A stretch of 49,227 bases of DNA, from NCBI GenBank assembly GCA_910574285.1, contig CAJTAL010000032.1:1-49227 (forward strand), given 5' to 3'. The notes under the pieces were generated by a model. That model was not told the DNA's origin and did not search any database. It saw only the letters and a program-made list of their open reading frames with translations. Shown here piece after piece: positions 33,741 to 41,641 of the stretch. Every line of letters begins with the position of its first letter. Positions within the stretch are counted from its first letter, which is position 1. The translations under genes and the position numbers were made by a program. The DNA is from Lachnospiraceae bacterium (lineage in GTDB: Bacteria > Bacillota > Clostridia > Lachnospirales > Lachnospiraceae).

Positions 33741-35822
33741 CTACTTTTCCTTCTTCAGCGTCCTGTAATTCTCTTCCTTATCGTATTCTTTTCCGATGCC
33801 GTCATCCTCGTACAGTACATACTCCGCCCCTTCGTATCCCAACATAGACAGGTGCTTTGTATCCAGCAAATCTACAGATTCCGCGGCTTCTGCAAGGGGG
33901 ATGCACTTTCCGCAGCGGATGAACAGGGGAACTTCGTTCAGCGCGATCTCCACATAATGATGCCCCTTCTCCATGATCTCTTCCAGGACAGATCCGTTCG
34001 GCAGGAATTTCACGAATTTCATTTCTTCCGGCAGGTATACGTAACGTCCCCGGGCATTCTGGGTGTACACCGGCGCGATCATGATTTCATTTCCGAGCAT
34101 CATCTGGTCTTCAACCTGAACAGCCATGGAATCTTCCGGATACACGAATGCCAGCGGTCTGAAATACAGATCGTCATTCAGCGCGGCCTTCATATATTCG
34201 CTGTAAAGATAAGGGATCAGACGATAACGAACGTTGATCACATGACGGAAGTCCTCAAGGCCCTCAAAGCGATAACATTCCTGATCTCTGGTTCCTGCCG
34301 CGGCATGGTTGCGCATCAGCGGGGTAAATACACCCAAAGCCAGCCAGCGAAGGAGCAAGTCTCTTGTGGTGTCGGCTCCGAAACCGCCCAGATCCGCGCC
34401 TGTATATAGAAAACCGCACATATTCAGGGACGGCAGCATCTTTAAGTTCAGCAGGATATGGGACCACCAGGACTTGTTGTCGCCCATCCATATTCCGCCG
34501 TAGCGGTGCATTCCGATATAAGAGGAGCGGGAGAACATGAGGAAGCGCTTGCCGGGATCGATCCGCTCAAAGGCCTCACCTGCCGCGCGGGTCATATTAT
34601 ACCCGAACAGGTTGTGTACCTTGTCATGCCGGATGGGCTTTCCGTTCACCATATGATAAAAACGGCGGTAATCTTCCTTACTGTTAGCCAGTCCGTTGAT
34701 CTTACCCATCAAAGGCCAGACAGAGGTCCAGTCGGCATTATCTGTTTCGCCGCTGTCATTGGTGTCTGATGTTGGGGCAACGGCCAGGGTTCCGGCGTTT
34801 ATTCCGCTGTTATAGTCCTCATTTTCCAGAAAATGCTTCAGCATCTCTTTCACCTCATTGATACCTTCCGGCGAGTAGAAGATAGCGGGTTCATTCATAT
34901 CGTTCCAGAATCCTTCGATGCCCTGGTCTGTCAGGAACCGGTACTTACCTCCGAACCATGCGCGCGCCTCGTCATTCAGCAAATCCGGGAAATGCGTATC
35001 CCCCGGCCACACAGCCGCTATGAAGTCGCTTCCGTCTTCACGCCGGCAGAAGTAGCGGTTCTTGACGCCTTCCTCGTACACATCGTAGCCTTTCTCCACC
35101 TTGACGCCCGCGTCGATGATGGGAATCAACCGGATATTCTGATTTTTCATTTCCTGAACAAATTCCGGAAAGTCCGGGAAATTTTCTTCGTTCAGTGTAA
35201 AATCCTTGAAATCCTGCATATAGTCGATATCCATGTAGACCATGTCCAGCGGAATATTATTTTCCCGATATCCCTTCACTACATGGCGGAAATCATCCTT
35301 CGTCTTATAACCCCATCGGCTTTGGCCAAAACCAAAAGCATATCTCGGCGGGATATAGCTTCGGCCGATGATCTTCCGGAACTGCTTTACGATGTCATAG
35401 GGTGAATCGCCGTCGATTACGAACAGATTCAGATCGGCGTCCCCGCAGGATACCTTAAGTGTGTCCATCCTCGTATACCCGATGTCAAATGTTATAGAAG
35501 AAGGGTAGTCGAAGAAGAGTCCGAAAGTCTTCTTGCCGGACACTATGATAAAATTGTGTGCTCCGTACAGAGAACGCTTGTCCTCTGTGTGGTTGGGTTC
35601 GTCCGTGCAGTCGCTGATATAGCAGTAACCTCTCTTGTTCAGTCCGCGGTTGGCTTCCCCAAGTCCATATACGATATCCGTGTCCTCCATAACATAGGTA
35701 AAACAAAATCCCTCTTTGGTCTCAATAGTGCCGTAAGCCGGTTCCCCTTCCGCGGCAGGCACTTCCGTTACTACGGCTTCTGTTGGAAATGGTTTTCCAA
35801 ATACATACTTGTGAATCATCAT
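33741..35822 (-). CDS. GH31 family alpha-glycosidase
   Basis: The 693-aa cytoplasmic enzyme has an N-terminal beta-sandwich of about 170 residues (YGLGEANRGLNKRG, FGLFFDYPS), then a TIM barrel with PPRYAFGFGQSRWGYKTKDD, DMVYMDIDYMQDFKDF, RLIPIIDAGVK, the nucleophile Asp in GFWNDMNEP near residue 307, and LYTGADLGGFGADTTRDLLLRW carrying the acid/base region. The family includes alpha-glucosidases and alpha-xylosidases. The divergent xylulokinase stump leaves alpha-xylosidase possible, but substrate residues do not decide it. AAGGAGGATAC sets the start; two ATGs (35822, 35819) are adjacent. No signal peptide. Confidence 0.92.
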   Translation of the reverse strand: MMIHKYVFGKPFPTEAVVTEVPAAEGEPAYGTIETKEGFCFTYVMEDTDIVYGLGEANRGLNKRGYCYISDCTDEPNHTEDKRSLYGAHNFIIVSGKKTFGLFFDYPSSITFDIGYTRMDTLKVSCGDADLNLFVIDGDSPYDIVKQFRKIIGRSYIPPRYAFGFGQSRWGYKTKDDFRHVVKGYRENNIPLDMVYMDIDYMQDFKDFTLNEENFPDFPEFVQEMKNQNIRLIPIIDAGVKVEKGYDVYEEGVKNRYFCRREDGSDFIAAVWPGDTHFPDLLNDEARAWFGGKYRFLTDQGIEGFWNDMNEPAIFYSPEGINEVKEMLKHFLENEDYNSGINAGTLAVAPTSDTNDSGETDNADWTSVWPLMGKINGLANSKEDYRRFYHMVNGKPIRHDKVHNLFGYNMTRAAGEAFERIDPGKRFLMFSRSSYIGMHRYGGIWMGDNKSWWSHILLNLKMLPSLNMCGFLYTGADLGGFGADTTRDLLLRWLALGVFTPLMRNHAAAGTRDQECYRFEGLEDFRHVINVRYRLIPYLYSEYMKAALNDDLYFRPLAFVYPEDSMAVQVEDQMMLGNEIMIAPVYTQNARGRYVYLPEEMKFVKFLPNGSVLEEIMEKGHHYVEIALNEVPLFIRCGKCIPLAEAAESVDLLDTKHLSMLGYEGAEYVLYEDDGIGKEYDKEENYRTLKKEK

Positions 35823-36008
35823 GTATCCTCCTTATTGCCTGTTTGATTACTTTATTATAATATACTTTTGTCGGAAATGCTTACATTATTTTTTGAAAAA
35901 CCTGCAAAATATTGACTTTTGGAAGAAATCTTTGTATTATCCCGCTATATTCGTTATACTAATGATAGGATGGGTTTATATCGTTGACATTGTAAGGAGA
36001 ATAAAGGG

Positions 36009-36161
36009 ATGACAAAGGAGTATTTATTGGGAATAGATATAGGAACCAGCGCCTGTAAGACAGCATTGTTTACGAAAGACGGGAAAGTTAAAGCAGCTTC
36101 ATCCGGAGATTACCCGGTCTATTATCCTAACCCGGATAAACCGGAAAAGTTTATTTTGTAG
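36009..36161 (+). pseudogene. N-terminal fragment of a xylulokinase-type FGGY kinase
   Basis: After AAGGAGAATAAAGGG the frame reads MTKEYLLGIDIGTSACKTAL, the phosphate-1 loop of FGGY sugar kinases, then a DYPVYYPNPD motif as in XylB. Similarity is lost at about residue 42 and the frame ends in a stop at 36159. The remaining 450 residues or so are not found anywhere to the right. The adjacent transposase suggests that an insertion, followed by loss or separation of the rest, cut the gene. Confidence 0.8.
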
Positions 36162-37820
36162 TTCCCCCTTTTGTGTTATTCTAAAGAAAAAGGGGGATTT
36201 CTATTATGTTACTTACGGATAAATATGCTGATAAAATTTATGGCATCATTGCCTGTTACGATCGCATGATCATCCAGGGATACATCCCAAACTGGAGCCA
36301 TGCTGATGCAATGACCGCATATATGAAGGCCAGCGGCATCCGTATTTTTGATTATCCTGATTTCTCACAGCCCCTTACCGAGCAGGTTCGGCAGAATGCG
36401 GAAAGGATTGCTTCGGAAAACGGGATTGAAATTGAGTTCATCCGCAAACTCCATGCTTTCCACAAAGATGACCGTATCCAGAAGATCATTTCTGAAACCG
36501 GGAAAACAGAAGGCCTCGTCCATATCTTTTCTGCCATGGAATGCTGCAATACTTACAGACCCTGGCATGATAAAACAACGGGGAAGACTTTCTTAAAGTT
36601 CGACCAGAGCAAATGTCTCCACTACTATTTTTATTTTATTGACAAAGAACTTGGCCTCTGCTATCTGCGCGTCCCAACATGGCCGCCTTTCCGCCTTCAG
36701 TTTTATATGAATGGGCATAACCTTCTTGCCCACAAACTGGACAGGAAGCAGATTAGTTACCGTATGCACGACAACGCCTTTCTGGAAATTTCCGATATAG
36801 AAACAGCCCAGAAGCTTTCCGACCGGATCAACCCGGAAGATCTCCACAAGGTTCTGGATGTCTTTGCCAGGCGTTACAGCCCTGTCCCTGAGTCCCTTGG
36901 GCTTGGCTATACATGGACGGTCCAACAGATTGAATGTGCAACGGATATCATGTTCAAAAAGCCTGAATATCTGGAACCCCTTTACGATGAAATCATCCGC
37001 ACTGCGATATTTACGGTAAAGCCAGATGATATCGCCACATTCCTCGGACAGCGTATCACTTATAACTGTATCAAAGAAATCGGAACCAACTACAACCAGC
37101 GCATTCTCGGCACGAGAATCAAACACCATATGGGTGATGTATCCATTAAAATGTATGATAAATTCGGCTGTGTCCTGCGGATTGAAAGTACATGCAATGA
37201 CATCAGCACATTCCGTGTGGAGCGTGAAGTCCAGCACAAAGATGGAACTGCCAGCGTTCAGAAAGCGCCTCTGAAAAAGAGTATCTACAGCCTGTACCAT
37301 CTGTTCGCAATCCTGAAATCTGCGAACCTCCGCTATCTTGAATTTATTTCTTCTTTTGATGACCACAGCAGCGGAAAGAAGAAGCTGGATGAAGTCAGCC
37401 GCCCGCAAAAGGAGCAGGAACGTTCTTACCGTGGGTTTAACTTTTTTGATTCCCGCGATCTGTCCATCCTGGAAGCCGTCAGCAGAGGGGAATACATGGC
37501 CTTTGGTATGCAGGGGAAAAATATCCGTGAACATCTTCCTGAAATCACGCCATCTGCAATGACAAGGATTTTTAAGCGGCTCAGGCTTCATGGTTTGATT
37601 GAAAAAATACCCGGTTCTTATAAATATCTGATCACTGCCCTTGGCAAAGAAGTCATTGCGGCCGGTTTAACTGTAAAGAATCTGATCCTTGTTCCAGCGT
37701 TGGCATCTTAAACCAATGCTAATTTGCTATGAATAAAATTTTGCCATTTTGCGTAGAAAATCATTCATAAGTGCCTAATAGCAATCAGATTTCCCAACAA
37801 ATTCTTTTCTACCAGAGCTC
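36140..37820 (+). mobile_element. Insertion sequence of uncertain family (ends not resolved)
   Basis: It includes the 501-aa transposase at 36206 and flanking DNA. The left edge lies between the end of xylB similarity (about 36135) and 36160; a hairpin TCCCCCTTTT/AAAAGGGGGA sits at 36163-36197 before the transposase. The right edge lies between 37712 and about 37860, where a sigma-factor fragment begins. I could not find matching terminal inverted repeats or a target duplication, so the boundaries are estimates. Confidence 0.6.
36206..37711 (+). CDS. Transposase, possibly ISNCY-like
   Basis: The 501-aa protein starts MLLTDKYADKIYGIIACYDR. Features are a conserved-looking core FIRKLHAFHKDDRI, HIFSAMECCNTYRPWHDK, and KCLHYYFYFIDKELGLCYLR with RVPTWPPFRLQFYMNGHN; a middle with IKMYDKFGCVLRIESTCND and FRVEREVQ; and a C-terminal winged helix near 450-490 (EITPSAMTRIFKRLRLHGLIEK). 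I recognise it as a transposase type seen in many bacterial and archaeal genomes but cannot assign the IS family with certainty. The reading frame is intact, so the element may still be active. AAAGGGGGATTTCTATT precedes the start. Confidence 0.75.
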   Translation: MLLTDKYADKIYGIIACYDRMIIQGYIPNWSHADAMTAYMKASGIRIFDYPDFSQPLTEQVRQNAERIASENGIEIEFIRKLHAFHKDDRIQKIISETGKTEGLVHIFSAMECCNTYRPWHDKTTGKTFLKFDQSKCLHYYFYFIDKELGLCYLRVPTWPPFRLQFYMNGHNLLAHKLDRKQISYRMHDNAFLEISDIETAQKLSDRINPEDLHKVLDVFARRYSPVPESLGLGYTWTVQQIECATDIMFKKPEYLEPLYDEIIRTAIFTVKPDDIATFLGQRITYNCIKEIGTNYNQRILGTRIKHHMGDVSIKMYDKFGCVLRIESTCNDISTFRVEREVQHKDGTASVQKAPLKKSIYSLYHLFAILKSANLRYLEFISSFDDHSSGKKKLDEVSRPQKEQERSYRGFNFFDSRDLSILEAVSRGEYMAFGMQGKNIREHLPEITPSAMTRIFKRLRLHGLIEKIPGSYKYLITALGKEVIAAGLTVKNLILVPALAS

Positions 37821-38230
37821 CCTTATCGCCCAAGCGAACCAGACCGACGACAGGCGCAAGGCCGCAGCTTGAACCCTGGAAGAAGAAGACTCTGGAAGAG
37901 TGGAAGGCTCAGCATCCGGGCGAAGAGCCGGAGAAGAACTGGAACCTGTCTATGGACGGATTGATGATGACTGAGAATCCGGACACTAGCACCTATGCGA
38001 AGCAACTTGCGGAAAAGACGGCTGAAGAGCCTGATCCGCAGAAGGAACTTCTTTATGAGAAGCTGTCCGAGCTACCAGAGGATGACCAGAAACTGTACCG
38101 CCTGTATTTCATTGAAGAACGTTCACAGGAAGAGATCGCAAAGATGAAGGGCGTGTCGCAGAACACTATCTCCAAGAAACTCCGCAGGATCAAGAAGCAG
38201 TTGATTGAGATGTGCAGAAAAGCGGTATAA
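37757..38230 (+). pseudogene. C-terminal part of a sigma-70-like regulator from a mobile element
   Basis: The frame is open from 37757 but has protein-like composition only from about 37850 (RPQLEPWKKKTLEEWKAQHP). An acidic linker with LPEDDQKLYRLYFIEERSQEE follows, and a sigma region 4-type HTH near the end (IAKMKGVSQNTISKKLRRIKKQL). No good start codon with a ribosome site exists for the longer version; ATG 37952 lacks one too. The N-terminus was probably lost at the junction with the insertion sequence. It is followed by a terminator at 38266-38292. Confidence 0.65.
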
Positions 38231-38265
38231 GGCTGCCAGGATCTAACTGAATATGGTGTCAAATG

Positions 38266-38292
38266 GCGGCGGGAAATATTCCTGCCGCTTTT
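38266..38292 (+). terminator. Terminator after the sigma fragment
   Basis: GCGGCGGG (38266-38273) pairs with CCTGCCGC (38281-38288), with a GT pair, followed by TTTT. Confidence 0.6.
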
Positions 38293-38304
38293 GATGATAG
38301 GATA

Positions 38305-38333
38305 TTGACAAAAAGCAATCACGGCGTTATGTT
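38305..38333 (+). promoter_or_regulatory. Promoter of the toxin-antitoxin pair
   Basis: TTGACA (38305-38310), a 17-bp spacer, TATGTT (38328-38333). Start of transcription near 38340 leaves a leader of about 45 bases before the TTG start of the toxin-like gene. Confidence 0.6.
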
Positions 38334-38385
38334 GATGATGGAAAAATTCAAAAAACCAATCATACACTCTGCGGAGGATAAAGTA

Positions 38386-38771
38386 TTGAACATAGATCAG
38401 AAGGACATAGAGCAGTATCTTTCCGAGGTGAAGGAAGCTGTTGAAAAGGATAATTACCGGCTTGACCGGAACGCCAAACGGCAGGATAACATCAATCTGT
38501 TCCTGGATTATGTTATTGACGAGGCAAAAGCGAAGGAAATCATATTGAGCCTTACTGTAATGGATTTTCTGAAATCCTGCAGAATGAGCATAAGGGATAT
38601 GAACACGAGAATCTGTATGTATTCGGCAAGGATGTAACCCTTTTGGAGAGGAACGGGACAGAAGAAAAAACAGTATCTCTTTATATCAAGTTCAACAAGC
38701 TAGAGAACTGTTTCGAGATCGTTATTTCGTTCCATGAACAGAAGCATCCGCTTACATACTATTTCAGATAA
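38386..38771 (+). pseudogene. MqsR-like toxin gene, frameshifted
   Basis: GGAGG at 38373-38377 with 8 bases to a TTG at 38386 gives an MNIDQKDIEQYLSEVKEAVE start and about 128 codons in total. The C-terminal half resembles MqsR RNase toxins: IILSLTVMDF, a loop, then SLYIKFNKL and FEIVISFHE. A frameshift interrupts it near 38565. The first frame runs on to a stop at 38637, while the true continuation (SEILQNEHKGYEHENLYVFG... HPLTYYFR) is in another frame to 38771. One more T in the TTTT run at 38561-38566 would restore the frame. In its present state the toxin should be inactive. Confidence 0.65.
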
Positions 38772-38798
38772 TTAGGAGACAAATCGGAGGTGACCATT

Positions 38799-39816
38799 AT
38801 GACAGAGAAGGGAAGAAGAGATTTCTGCATAGAGTGCAGGAAAGAGACCGAGTACCTCTTGCAGAAGAAGGACATCGTAAAGAATATTAGGGATATGGAA
38901 TATATCTTTGCAATCACCGTGGCTGTCTGTGCGGAGTGCGGAGTGCGGAGAGGAAATGGGCATTCCGGGTCTTATTGATAAGAATGTTCAGGAAATCGAT
39001 GAGCAGTACAGGGCGGCAGAGGGGCTTGTATTGATTGATGACATCGTAAGGCTGATGAAGATCTATAAGATCGGAAAGGCTCCTTTGTCCCTGGCACTTG
39101 GGTATGGAGAGGTAACGATTCCGAGATACATGGAAGGACAGGTACCTTCCAAAGAGTATTCGGATATCATTAAAGCAGCGCTTTCGTCCCCGGCTTACAT
39201 GAAGCGGAAGCTCATGGAGAACCGTGAGAAGCTGACGGATGCGGCATATAGGAAAGCCTTTGCTGCAGATGAAAGCATAGAGAGCCTGTTTTCCGTTTCG
39301 GATAAAATGCTCCGGGTGATCGCGTATATCTTCGAAAAGTTGGAAGAGGTAACGCCTCTCATGCTTCAGAAGCTGCTTTACTTTATCCAGGGCGTGCATT
39401 CCGCATTGTACGGAAAGCCGATCTTTGAAGAGGATTGCAGGGCGTGGGTACACGGTCCGGTTTATCCGGAGGTATATGAGTTGTTCCGGGATTTCAAATA
39501 TAATCCGATCGATGATGCGCGATTCGCACTTCTGGAAGGAACGGAGGATGCCCTGACAGATGGCGAGAAACGGGTGATTGACCTTGTAGTGAATACATTC
39601 GGCATGTATGGCGGAAAAGTATTGGAGAAGATCACGCATAATGAGGATCCGTGGATGGAAGCGAGAAAAGGGTACGGAGACAGCATTCCTTCCAGTGAGC
39701 TTCTGCCGAAAGAGAGGATCAAGAAGTATTATATCCTGATAAACCAGAAATACGGCATAGATACGGAGGACGGCCTGCGGACATATATCCATGACATGCT
39801 TGATAAGGCATCATAA
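38799..39816 (+). pseudogene. MqsA/Panacea-type antitoxin, frameshifted by a 7-bp repeat
   Basis: CGGAGGTGACC places the start at 38799. The N-terminus is a YgiT/MqsA-like zinc finger (CIEC near residue 8, CAEC near 46). After it the same protein should continue GEEMGIPGLIDKNVQEID, then an HTH region (GKAPLSLALGYGEVTIPRYM) and a SocA/Panacea domain (EVTPLMLQKLLYFIQGVHS, FEEDCRAWVHGPVYPEVYEL), the antitoxin domain of PanAT systems. The frame breaks at 38930-38950, where TGCGGAG occurs three times in tandem; with two copies the two halves would be one 336-aa protein. As read, the first frame stops at 38978. The downstream part might be started at ATG 38956. Confidence 0.75.
38930..38950 (+). 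repeat. Heptanucleotide tandem repeat, 3 x TGCGGAG
   Basis: Three exact head-to-tail copies lie inside the antitoxin gene at the second zinc-finger CxxC. Seven is not a multiple of three, so each gain or loss of a unit moves the frame; two copies would give a continuous gene. Confidence 0.9.
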
Positions 39817-39898
39817 TCCATAACAATACAGTAAAATCAAGTTCGATACAGTAAGCCTATGTGATATTGTTAAGATGGCAAAAGTGAAAGATGAAGGG

Positions 39899-39929
39899 GC
39901 CGTTGCGGGAAGAACTGCAGCGGCTTTTT
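39899..39929 (+). terminator. Terminator after the antitoxin gene
   Basis: GCCGTTGC (39899-39906) pairs with GCAGCGGC (39917-39924) with one mismatch, followed by five T. Confidence 0.65.
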
Positions 39930-39963
39930 CTATGGGAAGGAAGGTGGACAGATGCCGAGGAAA

Positions 39964-40128
39964 CCATTTGTTTTGGGCGTTCCACCTCCGATAATCTGCC
40001 CAATGTGTTTTAATCTAACAAATGCCCATGAATTTGGTATCTTAAATGGTATTTCCTCATCAATGCAATGGACAGTATCACCAATCTTCTCATAATAAGA
40101 GATATGGAAATTGAAGGTTGTTAAAAAT
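39964..40128 (-). pseudogene. Antisense fragment of a type I restriction specificity subunit (hsdS)
   Basis: On the minus strand one frame reads FNFHISYYEKIGDTVHCIDE, then EIPFKIPNSWAFVRLKHIG and QIIGGGTPKTNG. This is the linker and start of a target-recognition domain typical of HsdS (EIPFxIPxxWxWVRL then GGGTPKT). Only about 50 residues remain. On the plus strand the same bases form the tail of a meaningless frame beginning MPRKP at 39952, so a mobile-element gene start was joined to this debris. Confidence 0.68.
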
Positions 40129-40165
40129 TTTACTTTTCAGAATAAATTTTCAAATAGAAAAATAA

Positions 40166-40393
40166 TTATATTTTCAAATATTTCTGATTTCTGCTATTAG
40201 GTTTATCAGGAATAGTTTGTTTTATCATTTTATTTTCAAGCATAGGTTTCAAGATATGTTTTCTAAAATATTCTCTAGTTTTTATTCCACAAAATTCTTG
40301 CATTTCTTTTCGGCTCTTTGGTGTAGAACAGTATTCGAGTAATTTTTCTACCTTTTCAATAGATGAATGAAACCAGATAAGGATAAAACTCAA
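40166..40393 (-). pseudogene. C-terminal winged-helix fragment of an AlbA/Fic-type protein
   Basis: The 75 residues include LLEYCSTPKSRKEMQEFCGI, KTREYFRKHILKPMLENK and TIPDKPNSRNQKYLKI. This matches the C-terminal winged helix found on AlbA-domain putative DNA-binding/ATP-binding proteins and on some Fic proteins. Similarity starts only at about residue 14, so the 5' part was lost at the junction with the TnpV region. It lies in the same direction as the hsdS fragment, as if both came from one restriction/defence locus. Confidence 0.55.
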
Positions 40394-40458
40394 AAAATGT
40401 GTTTAAGACAGCAGACACAAATATGTGGAGTGAATATCTTGTTTGGAGGAATTACAAA

Positions 40459-40785
40459 ATGATAAAATCGCTATTTGAACAGTTAGACGGCACATATCAT
40501 GAAGAAAATGGATATTTTATTCCAGATTTACGATTATCCGCCGAAGAAGAACAGCCGATAGGCATATGGGGACAGCGGCATCTGGACTATCTGAAGCAGT
40601 ACCGCAAGGTTACATACACCAATCTTCTCACAAGCGGCAGGCTTAACGCCTACCTTGCCGACATCGACAGGCAGGCACAGAAACGCTTTGAAAGGCTCAT
40701 AGAGGGCATGAAACAGGCACAGGGCATAACGGAACGTCTAAAGGAAGAAAACGCCTTAGAATGGCAGGACAGCTCAACAACATAA
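40459..40785 (+). CDS. TnpV family transposon protein
   Basis: The 108-aa protein is of the TnpV type found in Tn4451/Tn4453-like elements: MIKSLFEQLDGTYHEENGYF, then PIGIWGQRHLDYLKQYRK and a TNLLTSGRLNAYLADID core. GGAGG at 40443-40447 fixes the start at 40459. Its function in transposition is not established. No TnpX-type serine recombinase is present nearby, so the element is incomplete. A second, inverted TnpV lies at 46203-46523. Confidence 0.85.
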   Translation: MIKSLFEQLDGTYHEENGYFIPDLRLSAEEEQPIGIWGQRHLDYLKQYRKVTYTNLLTSGRLNAYLADIDRQAQKRFERLIEGMKQAQGITERLKEENALEWQDSSTT

Positions 40786-40827
40786 GGGCGTGTGCAAGGG
40801 AGATTGTGAACGAGGAAATTATTCAAA

Positions 40828-40866
40828 TGTAAAAGATAAGGGTGGGGAAAACCTCACCCTTATTTT
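40828..40866. terminator. Terminator between TnpV and the AgrA-like gene
   Basis: ATAAGGGTG pairs with CACCCTTAT across a GGGGAAAACCT centre that can pair further, followed by TTTTCG. The upstream AAAAG also suits the convergent regulator gene. Confidence 0.7.
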
Positions 40867-40915
40867 CGTCAAACAATACAATTTCAATGTGAAGATGACA
40901 GTATTGAAAATTGCT

Positions 40916-41635
40916 TTAAAGCCCTTTCATCATGCGTGTGGACATCAGGCAAGTTTCTCCATTGGCAAATTGGATAATTCGATTTTTAGTGTCAACTTCT
41001 TTTATATTATTTTTGTTTACCAAAAATGCCCGATGGCAACGCACAAAATTGCTGTCCAATACACCTGTTAGTTCTTTTAAGGTGCTGGGAAATTCAATCT
41101 GGCGGTCTTTTGCATGGAGAATGACTTTATGGATATTGCTGGAAGTTTCAAAAAATAAAATATCCTCATAATCCACGCTGATTTTTCGTCCGCCAATTTC
41201 AAGGGTATAGACCTTATGTGTCTTGTTGGTTTGGAGCGTATGTCGTTCCATAGCATTTAATAGACATTCTCTGAGTTTCACTTTCGCTTCGGCAGGGTTG
41301 TCTTTTAATATAAAGTCCATCGCCTCTACCCGATACTGAAAAGTCATATAGCTCAGTTCTGAATGTGCGGTTATGAATATGATGAAACCACGGGGGTCAT
41401 ACAATCTGATTTGCTGTGCCAGCTTCATTCCATTCATGCTGCTGTTCAAGTCAATGTCAAGGAAATAAATGCCTGTGTTCTGACTGGTCTTGATTTTTTT
41501 CAACAACATATAAGGGTCTCCTGTATCTAAAGTAAGCTGCATATCCAATTCTTCTATCAGAACAGTATTTTGAATGATATTTACAACAGTCCGCCGCTGA
41601 GCGGCATTGTCTTCGCATACAAAGATATCTAACAT
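40916..41635 (-). CDS. LytTR-family response regulator (AgrA/ComE type)
   Basis: The 239-aa protein has a receiver with MLDIFVCEDN at the start, phospho-acceptor Asp in IYFLDIDLNS near residue 58, ITAHSE and a Lys in FILKDNP. The LytTR domain starts near 140 with EIGGRKISVDYEDILFFE and ends with FVRCHRAFLVNKNNIKEVD and MSTRMMKG. It is a cytoplasmic regulator that binds direct repeats. It lies 6 bases after its partner kinase, forming an operon. There is no agrB or agrD nearby, so the signal is not an obvious cyclic peptide. Confidence 0.9.
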   Translation of the reverse strand: MLDIFVCEDNAAQRRTVVNIIQNTVLIEELDMQLTLDTGDPYMLLKKIKTSQNTGIYFLDIDLNSSMNGMKLAQQIRLYDPRGFIIFITAHSELSYMTFQYRVEAMDFILKDNPAEAKVKLRECLLNAMERHTLQTNKTHKVYTLEIGGRKISVDYEDILFFETSSNIHKVILHAKDRQIEFPSTLKELTGVLDSNFVRCHRAFLVNKNNIKEVDTKNRIIQFANGETCLMSTRMMKGL

Positions 41636-41641
41636 ATGATG

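Noticed and set aside
33612-34409. Long plus-strand frame of 265 codons
   Set aside because: It overlaps the C-terminal half of the GH31 gene on the other strand, has no ribosome site and shows no domain; it is an antisense shadow.
36593-37591. Minus-strand frame of 332 codons inside the transposase gene
   Set aside because: The plus-strand transposase has the better start and coherent sequence; the antisense frame lacks a ribosome site and recognisable motifs.
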